A DNA stretch of 64,000 nucleotides from Hyparrhenia diplandra (Eukaryota; Streptophyta; Magnoliopsida; Poales; Poaceae): contig JADLZK010004668.1 in the NCBI GenBank assembly GCA_015847255.1, positions 62,001 to 126,000 of the forward strand, given 5' to 3'. The position numbers and the translations under genes were made by a program. Positions 24,601 to 36,600 of this stretch are shown here, piece after piece (position 1 is the first letter of the stretch; every line of letters starts with the position of its first letter). Below the pieces are notes generated by a model. The model was not told where the DNA came from. It saw only the letters and a list, made by a program, of their open reading frames with translations, and searched no databases.

Positions 24601-27600
24601 AACGAGACTTGAATGACTCAAATCGGATTTAAAACGAGAAAGATATGAAGGTTTGAATCTAGATGGCAAAACTGTAAATAACTGAAAGCGTAAACTGTGG
24701 CTGTTTAGATGAAAGTACGTTTTCGATGGGGGAAAACGTAAACTGGTGCGGTTAAGATGAAAAGACGCTTTCCTAAGGCATAGCGTAAACACCGGAGTGC
24801 GCTAAGGGCTCATAAACTAATATCCGAAAACAACAGGTCTAAACCGTAAAATTTCCAAATCGAAAAGGTATGGTGGATTTCCGGCCGTCCGATTAAAAAA
24901 CCGACGACCCCATTAGAAGTGGGATCGGCCCGCGTGGCGCTTAACCCGCCGGAGTTGAGAACGACGCGGCGCGCCGGCGATCGGGCGGGGGCGGCGCTCA
25001 GCCGGAAGACGGCGTCCCGGCGATCTAGGCACGGTTGACCGGCAAGGACCCCAGGATAAAAGCTCGGGCGAGGGGATCTCACGACACGAATCGGACCCGA
25101 TTAGAGCTGAGGATGGCGCGCGGCTCGGCGGCGGACGGACCGGCCGCCGTCGGCGACGCGTTCCGAGCAAGAAGAAGATCGGGTAAGCGCTCCAACGTGT
25201 GTACGCGAGGGTAAAGCGGGCGCTAGGGACCTAGGACTGCAGCGCGCCGCGTCGGGGCCGGGAATTTGGTGTGGTTTAAAACTACGGCGGCGGCGACTTT
25301 CGGTCGCTACTCGGGGCTCGCCGCCGATTAGATGCGTTAGGGGCGACGCGGACGCGGCTGTTAGGCTTATATGGGGCACGGGGCGTGCGGGAGTGGCTAG
25401 GTCGCTGAAATCGACGTGGCCGGGTCGATTTTGGAGTCCGGCTCAAGCACGAGCTCGGTCGCGTTCGATTCCAGGGGAAGGAGAAGCCGCGGGGCCCACC
25501 TCGTCGGCTCAAGGAAAGGAGGCAGCCGGCCACTTTGTCTTTGGCGCGGAAATGGGCCGGCCCAAGATGATTCCGAAAGCTGGCCAAAATGAAGAAAAGG
25601 GGCGGTTTGACTTTTGGGCTGGATTCCATGGAAGGGAAGAAAAATAAAAACATCACTTTTTCTAATAATCAAACTAAAGTTTCTAAAAGAATTTGAATTC
25701 CAAATTGACTCAAACAAAAACCATTCAACTCAAAATAAAATATGCATCAGCATGAATGCAAAAACAAGTTTCTACCTCATGACAAATTTTAATTTAATAA
25801 AATTTATTTATTTACTAAATTCAATGCCACACAAAATTGCCAAATTAAATCAATTTAACTATTTAAAAATTATGCAAAATTTCGGTGTTACAAATCTACC
25901 CCTTAAAGAAAATCTCGTCCCGAGATTTAGTTGAGCTTATCAAACAGCCGTGGATAATTCTCCATCAATTCATCTTCTCTTTCCCAAGTTGCCTCCGCCT
26001 CTCGAATATCGATTCCACCGAACTTTACACATCCGGATCACTTTGCTTCTAGTGACTCTTTTTCTCGCCGTCTCGCAATTCGATCGGGTACTCCTCATAA
26101 GTAAGGTCTTTCTCAACCGCAAGCTCATCCAATGGTATTTGTTCCTCGGGCACACGCAAACACCTCTTGAGTTGAGACACATGGAATACATTATGCACCC
26201 CCGACAATCTAGCAGGCAACTCTAACTCATAAGCCACTTCTCCACGTCTGGCTAATATCCGGAAAGGACCGACATACCTTGGAGCTAACTTTCCCTTCAT
26301 ATTAAACCTCTTAACATTCCTCATTGGAGACACCTTCAGATAGACATAATCTCCTACTGCGAAACTCAAGTCTTTTCTTCGGTTGTCAGCATAACTTTTC
26401 TGACGTGTTTGGGCCACTCTCAGATTCTCTCTAATCTTCCTAACCTGCTCTTCTGCATTTCTCAGCACATCAGTTCCAAAGACCTGACTCTCTCCTGCTT
26501 GATCCCAAAACAATGGTGTTCTGCACTTACGCCCATACAAAGTTTCAAACGGTGCCATCTTAAGACTTTGTTGATAGTCGTGTTGTTGTAAGAGAACTCA
26601 AAGATAAGGCAAACTCTTATCCCAATCGTCACCATACCGCAGAGCACAAGCTCTCAACATATCCTCAAGTATCCGATTGACCCCTCTCTGTCGACCATCG
26701 GTCCGTGGATGAAAGGTCAGTACTAAAATTCAACCGAAGTTCCCAAAGATTCTTGTACCGAAGCGCCAAAAGTGAGACGTGAATTGCGCACCTCTATCGA
26801 CACAATCCTACTAGGAACTCCATGCAGGCAAACAATTGTTCCATGTACAACTCGCCTAATTGCCAACCTTTGTACCCGGTCTTGATCGGTAAGAAGTGAG
26901 CAACCTTTGTCAAACGATCCACGATCACCCGGATAGAATCATAACCTTTCGTGCGCGGCAAACCCACAATAAAATCCATACCAATCTCATCCCACTTCCA
27001 TACAGGGGAATCCGCGCCGGTTGCAACAATCCAAAGAAGTCTCGATGTTACGCCTTCACACGTTGACATGTATCACACACGGCAACATACTCGCCTATTT
27101 CTTTTCTTCATACCACACCACCGGTACCTCTCTTTAAGATCAAGATACATCTTAGTACTACCGGGTGAATGGAATAGGCGGACTCATGTGCTTCTTTCAA
27201 TATTGCATCTCCGATAGACTTCACTTCGGGCAATACGGATCCTTTTTCCAAACCATAATGTGCCATGGTCATCAAGACGAAAACCAGGTGCCTTACCAAC
27301 AACTACATTCTCAGCTATTTCCTTCGACTTCTCATCCTCTAACCGACCTTTCCTTATCTCCTCGTTCTAAGGTAGGGGTTACCTCAATCTCCATAGTGTT
27401 AAAGACAACACCTAGATTCGATTGTTCAAACTCCGGACATAATTCTTGAGACTCACCGTGTCATTTGCAACCCATTAACATACCTCTTTTCGCCGAGCGC
27501 ATTCGCAACAAGGTTGGCTTTTCCGGGATGATAGTGCACTTCGCATCATAATCCTTGATCAACTCCAACCACCGACGTTGCCTTAAGTTCGATCGACCGA

Positions 27601-30600
27601 GTAAAGATGTACTTCGACTCTTGTGATCGGTGTATATGTCACTCTTATGGCCTATCGATAGTGCCTCCAAATCTTTAAAGCATGAACCACTCCTTTGCTA
27701 ACTCTAGATCATGTGTAGGATAATTCACCTCATGTTTCTTCAACTGTCTAGATGCATAGGCAACAACCTTTCCCTCTTGCATAAGAACACACCCCAAACC
27801 AAGACGAGAAGCATCACAAGATATAGCAAACTTCTTACTTAGATCCGGCAACACTAGAACGGGAGCCGTAGTCAATCTTGCCTTCAGTTCTTCAAAGCTA
27901 GCTTGACACTTGTCGGACCACTCAAACTTTGCATTCTTTTCCAACAAAGCAAGCCATAGGTTTAGCAAGTTTAGAGAAACCCTCAATGAACCTCCTCGTA
28001 GAAAACCAGCCATGCCAAGGAAACTACGAATCTCTCGGACACATCCGTAGGTGGCTTCCAATCTAACACATCCTTCACCTTGCCTGGATCCACTGATATT
28101 CCACCATTAGAGACCACATGACCAAGAAAAGACACTTCCTTCAACCGTAACTCACACTTATGGCGCTTTTTAGCATACAACTTATGTTCTCTAAGCTTAC
28201 GTAAGACTAACCCGAGATGCTCAAAGCATGTTCTTCCCTCGCCTTGGAGAATATCGTAATATCATCAATGAATACCACCACAAATTTATCCGGATACTCC
28301 ATGAACACCTTGTTCATCATGTACATAAAGTAGGTGAGCATTGGTCAACCCAAAGGACATAACGGTGTACTCATACATCCATACCTTGTAGTGAAAGCAG
28401 TCTTGGGCACATCTGAACTCCTAATCTTCACCGATGATAACCGTAGCGAAGATCAATCTTTGAGAACACACACAAGCACCCCTCACCTGATCAAACAAGT
28501 CATCAATTCTGGGTAGAGGGTACTTATTCTTGATAGTAACCTCATTTAGAGAGCGATAATCCACACACATTCTCTGAGTACCATCCTTCTTATCAACAAA
28601 TATCACAGGAGCACCCCACGGTGAAGCACTAGGACGTATGAAACCTTTCTCCTGTAACTCCTTCAATTGTTTCTTAAGTTCTTCTAATTCAGGACCCCCC
28701 ATCCTATATGGACGCTTAGCAATAGGTGCAGTGCCAGGTAATAATTCAATAATAAACTCAATATCGCGATCAGGTGGCATACCTGGCAAATCATCGGGGA
28801 AGACATCCGGGAACTCATCCACAACATGATCCTGATGGTAAACACCTTCACTGTGCTGATTCACTGTGGCTGTAGCTGGTGGTTGCACTATTACATCAGC
28901 ACTGATCTGCTCCCCATTAGGTGACATAAGCTTAATCATCCTCCCCTTGCAATCAATTAGCACCTTGTGCTTATCCATCCAGTCCATTCCAAGTATCATA
29001 TCAATACCGGAGGTTCTCAAGACAATAGGCTCAACTGGGAACGCTACCCCCCTTAAAGAAAGGTTAATAGAGGGGCAACTACATGTAGCTTGCATTGTAC
29101 CACCCGGTGAATTAACTTGCATGTTATATTTCAAAGCTACCATGGGAATGCTATGATTTCTAACAAACATCTGAGATATGAAAGTATGCGATGCTCCAGA
29201 ATCAAAAAGTACTGTAGCAGGGATAGAGTTGATGGTGAACGTACCCATCATGATTCCAGGCGCTTCCTGCACAGCCTCAGCGGACACGTTGTTGGCATTA
29301 CCATAGCGGTTCTTCTGGTTGCTGTTGTTGGGCTTCTGAGGTGTCGGCTGGTACACATTCTTGGGGCACCTAACAGCAAAGTGTCCTTCTTCACCACAAC
29401 GGAAACATTTGAGAGGGCCATTGGGACCACCATTCTTCACAGGAGTGGCATTAGAACCAGAGAGTGGTGCCTGCTGATTTCCCCACTGCTGGAAACGCTG
29501 AGGATACTGATTCCCTTGAGAATACGGTGGTCGTTGCTGATTATTGTTGCGGTTCCACTGGTTATTGGGGTACCTTTGCTGATTACCCTGCTGGGGATTG
29601 AAGCGAGGACGTGAATTGCTTGATGAAACTTCTCCCTTCATTTTCCTCTTCCTGTCCCGCTCACTACGCAGGTTGTCCAACTTGATAGCATCATTCACAA
29701 GCTCCTGGAAATTCTCATATTTCCCACCAGACAACTGCAATTTGAGGTCATAGTAAATGCCCTTGAGGAATAGACGCTGCTTGTTCTTGTCATCCCTCAC
29801 TTCTTCAGGAGCATAGCGTGACAGCTGAGTGAAGGCATCAACATACTCGCTCATGGTCATGCGCCCCATGCGGAGACTCCTGAACTCATCTGCTTTTATG
29901 TCCATTGCACCTTCAGGGACATGATGATCTTTAAAAGCATCCTTAAACTGTTGCCAGGTGACCGCAGGAGCATTATCGGGACGAGCAGCTAGGTAAGACT
30001 CCCACCATACCTGAGCTGATCCCTGGAGTTGCCCAGCACCGAACAACACCTTCTCTTCATCAGTACACTGAGCAAGATTCAGCTGCTTCTCCACTTCACG
30101 AAGAAAATCATCCGCCGCTAATGGATCAGCGGAGTGAGTGAATACAGGAGGACGACCTTGCAAGAAATCCCTCCGTCTGTCCCTTGGTGGAGCTTGGGGT
30201 CCAGCTTGCCCAGCCTGCATGAACTGGTTCATTGTCTGCATCAGCTGGTTCATCAGATCCTCCGAGGTCACGGCACCACGGCCTCTACCACGACCACGAC
30301 CTCTTCCACGGCCAGACATCTGTTAACCAAGAACACATATATAGGCTTTAGGATCCTTCTCAAAGATAGAAAACATAAGTCATGAAAGTTAACAGATTTT
30401 CTGGACGAAGTTTCAGGACCACAGTTCAGTATTTCGACGATTGCCGGAGTTCCAGAATTCCAATCAGAACGTACTATACACCGTTGGAAAGATTACGAAA
30501 TTCTCTACAACTTTCATGTTGTCAACTTTTCCAGATTATTTTATTAACCAGGTCGAATCTGAGAAAAACAGTAAGGTTGCAGAACTGTCTGGCAGAACAG

Positions 30601-33600
30601 ATACCCCAACTTCGAACAGTCATATCTCTTAGCTCATAATAGGTATTAAGGTGCATGATACGTCATTGGAAAGCTACTGAAGTCTAGTTTCATCCCTTGA
30701 ATTTTTATCCAAATCTCACGAACCGAAATAAAATTATGACAGAAACATTGCAGACTGCTCCAGAATAACAGCAGGGACAGCAACGAGATAACCAAACCAA
30801 AATGCATATGAGCTAACCAAAACTTAATATTCTTAACTTAAAGAACTTGTGGACAAGCCCACAAAGCTCCAGCACTCATTACAAAGATCCAAACCAACCA
30901 AGAACACAATAACAAATCAATTGACACTCAAAAGTTCACCAACACATAAGACCCAACTCACTAGCTAGACTCAAACGCTAACGAATTTAAGATATAAGGA
31001 CCCTAAGTCCTAAGGGCGTGCCGGGGCTTCAATATCATCATAGATAGGTGGCTCTCCGTTAGCCACACGGCGCTGGTCCACTTCTTCCTCGAACCTATCA
31101 ATGCGAGCTTTCTGCCTTGCCACCAATTCCTCAAGCTCGGTGATCTTGCTCAGCAACTCCCGTGTGTAGTTGACCATGGTGTGAGCGATTGGATCTAAGC
31201 CAGCCGGAGCCAACATAGTCCAAGGAGCAGTGGGATGACTCCTAGGAAGATAGCGGTTGTTGTCTTGCATTTGATCAAAACGGCGGGCATGGAATTCCAT
31301 GTAGGCTTCCGCCGCCGCATCGTCCATGCTAGAAAGCATAGATGGACGAGGACCAAGATGAGTGAAACGGGACTCCGCCAAATCTGCGCCCCTGGACTGA
31401 TCATAATAACAAATGAGCACCTCAGATCTCCAGAAGGTCTCCTCCAGGGGATGGGTGTACTCCTGGCAGATGTATTGCACACGGGCGAACCAATCCCCAT
31501 AGTAGTTGATCAGCATTTGCACAAGACGCTGATGTGAAGCAGTCTGGCCTGCCGGTGGGAAATAAACCCTCATAGTCCATCCCGGGGGTGTCTTTGGAGG
31601 ATCTTGCACCGGTGGTGGTGATGGTGGTGATGGCGGCTGTGGTGGTGATCCACCCACTTGTGGTGCCACTTCTTCTTCATCTTTGGACACATCCACGGCG
31701 TCCATGGGGTTGTCTTCGGCACCGCCTCCTCCATAGGTTCTTCTTCGGTGTTGGCGTGAGGCGCACGCCGCGGGGACCTTCTCGAGGGGAAACTCCTTTT
31801 GACTTCTTGGCCGACTTGAAGAGACAAATACTGGGACCTTGTCATCGGCATCTATAGAAATTAGTAGGAAATTTCACAATAAGTTAGTAACTCAACCCCA
31901 AAAAGTTTGGCAAATAATGAAGGAGGCATGAATAGAGCAAGAGAGCTAAAAGCGACCACCATTCTAACTAAGGCTTGCGTCCTCCGGTCGGCCTCGGCTC
32001 GATACCAACTTGTCATACCCATTTTTTAAAGAACCAAAAATGAGTATAGAATACATATGTGCCCAGAGATCAATCTCACATATGCATGACAAATCGAAGT
32101 ATCAAATCACGAGACTTTATACAAACCAAATAGTATCTCGAATTCAATAATAATATCAAAGTTTCTAGCACAAACGAAAGACCGATAAAACACTCCATGG
32201 TAGCTCAACTCCACGAGGGATAGCCAACTGGTGAACCACAAGCCTAGTAGTACTCATCACGGTAGTTATCATCGTAGTCATCACACCCACCTTGATCATT
32301 TTAATGTGATATAGCAAGGGTGAGTCCATGTCGAACTCCACTTAAGCATAGCGAGGGGTTATGAAGGCTCAAAAGGCGACAATCGTCTTAAGCTGCGGTT
32401 GCTTTTAGAGTTGGTCAAGTTTTAAGCTTAGCAAGAAAGGAATCCCAAACCATTATTCACACTTGTGGGCCGGATATCATCATCAAATTAATACCAACAA
32501 CATGGCATGCACACAATTCTATCCATTAGTGTTCCAAGGCCGTTTCATGACCATGAACACGGCCGACATGTCGGTTTAGTTAACTCTCTAGCAGGTGTAC
32601 ACTTTACCTATGGGTCATGGTTTTCGAGGGCCAAAGAAAACCACATAAAAGCCTTTCAAAGGGGTTATCTAAACATGTCGGATAGCGATAGGGTTCTGAC
32701 CCATTCTCCGCCCGATTAGGCAACCACCGGCACAAGTAAAACACTATCCCCCTGAGCGACTAGAGCGAGCCACATAGCCCCCACGGTTATGCTTGTATAT
32801 CCCGGATCCCCACGAATGGATTAAGTCCTTATGGAGAGCTAAGAGCTTCACCACCGGCAACCTCTAAGCTCTTTCGCCCTATGTACCATGGCATCATCAA
32901 CTACTCCAAATTAAAGTCATGCAACAAAGTAAAGTTTAGTTGGTTGAGCGCTAGCAATTACTACCCAATGCATAAACCCATAGGTGTCAAGGAACAAGTA
33001 TTCAAGACTAGGATAATCCTTAATGGCAAACAAGGAGGACACATGCATCATGAATTATTAATTAAGGTGAATAGGACATCAAGGATGATCCCAAGCTATA
33101 CTTGCCTTGATTGAAGCTTGGAGCCTGCTGATCCTCTTCCCAAGAATAATGACGGACCACTCGAACCGATCACCGTCTACTCAATCGATCACGCAAAGAC
33201 AACATACAAGCGATCATGCAATCAAACACGGCAAACATAGGCCAAGTAAGAATAACAGTACATCAAACAGTAAGAAAACAGTAAGAAAAGCTCATAAAAT
33301 TAATCTACTGCCGCTACGATCACATCGATATAAAGATCACAAAATTCGGAGCTAGAACGGCGAAGTTATGAATTTTACAAGCTTTCTAGTAATAAAATAA
33401 TTAACTAGTAATTAACCGAAAATTAAAAGTTCACAAACCTGACTAAAAGTGATACTAACATGTAGATTACTTAAATTACGATTCTACTTGAGACTTGAAT
33501 GACTCAAATCGGATTTTAAAACGAGAAAGATATGAAGGTTTGAATCTAGATGGCAAAACTGTAAATAACTGAAAGCGTAAACTGTGGCTGTTTAGATGAA

Positions 33601-36600
33601 AGTACGTTTTTCGATGGGGAAAACGTAAACTGGTGCGTGATTAAGATGAAAAGACGCTTTCCCTAAGGCATAGCGTAAACACGGGAGTGCGCTAAGGGCT
33701 CATAAACTAATATCCGAAAACAACAGGTCTAAACTGTAAAATTTCCAAATCGAAAGGTATGGTGGATTTCGGCCGTCCGATTAAAAACCGGCGACCAGTA
33801 GAAGTGGGATCGGCCCGGCGGGCGCTAACCAGCCGGAGTTGAGAACGACGGGTATTTCGGCCCGACCGTGGGCGGCGCTCGCCGGGAGCGGCGTTCCGGC
33901 GATCTAGGGCACGGTTTTCGGCGGGACAAGGACCAAACGAAAGCTTCGGGCGAGGGGATCTCACGACACGAAAATCGGACCCGATTAGAGCTGAGATGGC
34001 GCGGCTCGAAGTGGCGAGGGACGGATCGGGCCCCGTCGGCGACGCTGCTCCGAGCAAGAAGAAGAAGGGTTAGCGCTCCAACGCGTACGCGAGGGCCAAG
34101 CGGGGCGGGGGACTTACCTAGGATCGCAGCGGCGTCGAGCCCTGAATTTGGTGTGGTGGCGGGAACGGCGGCGGCGGCGACTTTTACCGCTACTGAGTTG
34201 GTTAGCTCGCCGGGCCTGGCCGATTAGATGCGTTAGGGCGACGCGGACGGCCGCTAGGCTTATGGGGGCACCGGGGCGTGCGGGAGTGGCTATTATTTGA
34301 AATCGGCGGGCGGTCGATTTTGGAGTCCGGCTCAAGCACCCAGCCTCGGTCGTTCGATTCCGGGAAGGAGAAGCGCGGGGCCCACCGGCGGCTCAAGGAA
34401 AGGAGGGCGCTCTTTGTCTTCGGAGCAGCCCGAAATGGTCGGCCCAAGATGACTCGAGTGAGGCCAAATGAAGAAAGGGGCGGTTTGACTTTTGGGCTGG
34501 ATTCCATGGAAGGGAAGAAAAATAAAAACATCACTTTTTCTAATAATCAAACTAAAGTTTCTAAAAAGAATTTGAATTCCAAATTGACTCAAACAAAAAC
34601 CATTCAACTCAAAATAAAATATGCATCGGCATGAATGCAAAAACAAGTTTCTACCTCATGACAAATTTTAATTTAATAAAATTTATTTATTTACTAAATT
34701 CAATGCCACACAAAATTGCCAAATTAAATCAATTTAACTATTTAAAAATTATGCAAAATTTGGGTGTTACAATGGTATCGGCTTAGTACCGATCCCTTCC
34801 CCGGCCAGCGCCAAGATGGCGGATGGCGATGGTACGCCGGCGCCGCGCTCCCGGCGTCTTTGCCCCCAGCCCCTTCCTCTCCCTTTCCTCCTTCCCCTTC
34901 CTCTCCCTCTGTTCATGCCGCGGGACTACTCGCGCTTGGGCGTCGGGCGCCTCCAGCGCGCGCGCGACCTCCTCCCGTCGCGAGCCGGCGGCGAGGGCGC
35001 CTGAGGGGGCGCGGGGGTATTTGCCGGAAATCGCGTTCGCGACTCGGACCCGCCCGCCCCAGCGGTAGCGGCGCCTCCGGCCCGCAGCGCGCCTCTCCGT
35101 CGCGGGCCGGCGGCGCCTGGTAGCGGGTCGCCCGGCGCCTGCGTGTTCGTGGCCTCGGACCGCGCCCCATCCTTCTCCGGCTGGCCCGCCTGGGGGCGTA
35201 TTTGGTCTTCCTAGCTGCCCGCCTTTAGCCGCTGCGATTCTTTGCCGCCCCTTGTGCCGCCCGGCTTCTTTGCTCCAACCCCAAATTCACCGCTCTCAGG
35301 CCGGCTAGCGCCATCCACCTACTCCTCCCGGCCATGGCCGGGCCTGGTCGTGCAAGGGCGCCGCGGGCATGGGCGCCTGGCTGCTGCGACCACCGGCGGC
35401 GTCCTCAACGTGGGCGGGGCGGGGGAAGACGCCAGCCGTAAGCTGTGTTGCCTTGGCGTGACCTCTTCCCCTACTCTCACGCGGGCTCACTGCCGCCCAG
35501 CCCTCCCTGGGCGTCAGCGGCGGAGGCTACGCCGCGCCCCACCTCCCCCCCCCGTGGCTTTGCGCGCCCTCGCCCGCCGCCGCCCGACCACCGCCGGGGC
35601 GCGGGCGGCAGCGACCTGGCGCGGCCACGGCCATACCACAGCGGCGGGCACCCGGCGCTTCTTGCATCGCACGGCGGCGATACTCCCTCACGCCCCGGCC
35701 TCCCTCGCTCCGGTCGCGAAGCGCGCGGCCGACACCGTCTTTGTACCTTCTGTCGGTGCCCTTCGCGCCCACGCGGCTCTCCCTCGCGGGGCTCTTTGAC
35801 CGCTCCGGGAGGTCCGCCCTCGGCCGTCAACCAGAACCCATGGCCGGGCGCGTATGATGGGCGGGCCTCGTTCCCGACATACCGGCCGCTTATGGTCGCC
35901 GGGCGGCTCTTACTCGTCAGGTGCCCTTTCTCGGCCTTCCCTGCTCCACGGGCCCGACTTGCCGGGGGGTGCTCCCCGATCGTCTGGCGCAATCATTGAC
36001 ACCATGGGGGTTGCACCGCTTCGCATGTCGCACGGAGTGGATCGCCCGACTCGGGGCTTCCTTCCACACTACCCCTCATGCCGGCATCCTTTCTTCTCTT
36101 CGCCCTCCTCACCCTTCCTGTCCTCTTCGATCATGGTTAGGAATGGGTCTTGTCTTCTGTCACCTCCGTGGGTTCAGCCCACGGCCCTTTCGGTCTTCCT
36201 GCTTTGTCCTTGTTGCTCCTCGGATCGTCCATAACCTTCTTTTCCATCCGCCCGATTTCACTGGCGACAACTCTTGTTACGTTGAGTTCGACTCTGGGGT
36301 CTCCTGATGAAGGATTCCGCTTACGGGCGTCCACTCCTCGACACAATTGACTCGGGACCTTTACTCCCTTCGCCTTCACGCTTCCGCTCTACCGTCTTCC
36401 ACTTCCGTGGCCCTTGCCATTACTCCCTCTTCCTCTACAGCCGGGTAATCGCCTCGGTCACCCCCGGGTCGCGGCGCTTTGGCTCGGCTCGGTCGTAGTG
36501 CCCCACCTTCCTTGCACTTTCGGGCCGATGAGCATCTACGCCATGCGTGCGGTTGGGTCGCCATGTGCGCCTTCCTTTTCCTACTTCGGCGTGCGGCGCA

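Larger units (their letters stand above)
23135..34771 (-). mobile_element. Ty3/gypsy retrotransposon (probably Tekay-type chromovirus), 11.6 kb
   Basis: Full-length element on the minus strand with LTRs of about 2.76 kb and the 5-bp duplication ATGGT (23130-23134, 34772-34776). In element order: LTR, primer site, an extra open frame, gag, protease, reverse transcriptase, RNase H, integrase and a chromodomain-like tail, LTR. The pol order (RT-RNase H-INT) defines Ty3/gypsy. The duplicated bases are the last base of the copia 5' LTR and the first four of its primer site, so the insertion destroyed that site. Many small indels break pol; gag is open. Confidence 0.9.

Noticed and set aside
24810..25717. 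Several open frames in the gypsy LTR, repeated at 33707-34646
   Set aside because: They fall in both LTRs, run on both strands and have no known motif; compositional.
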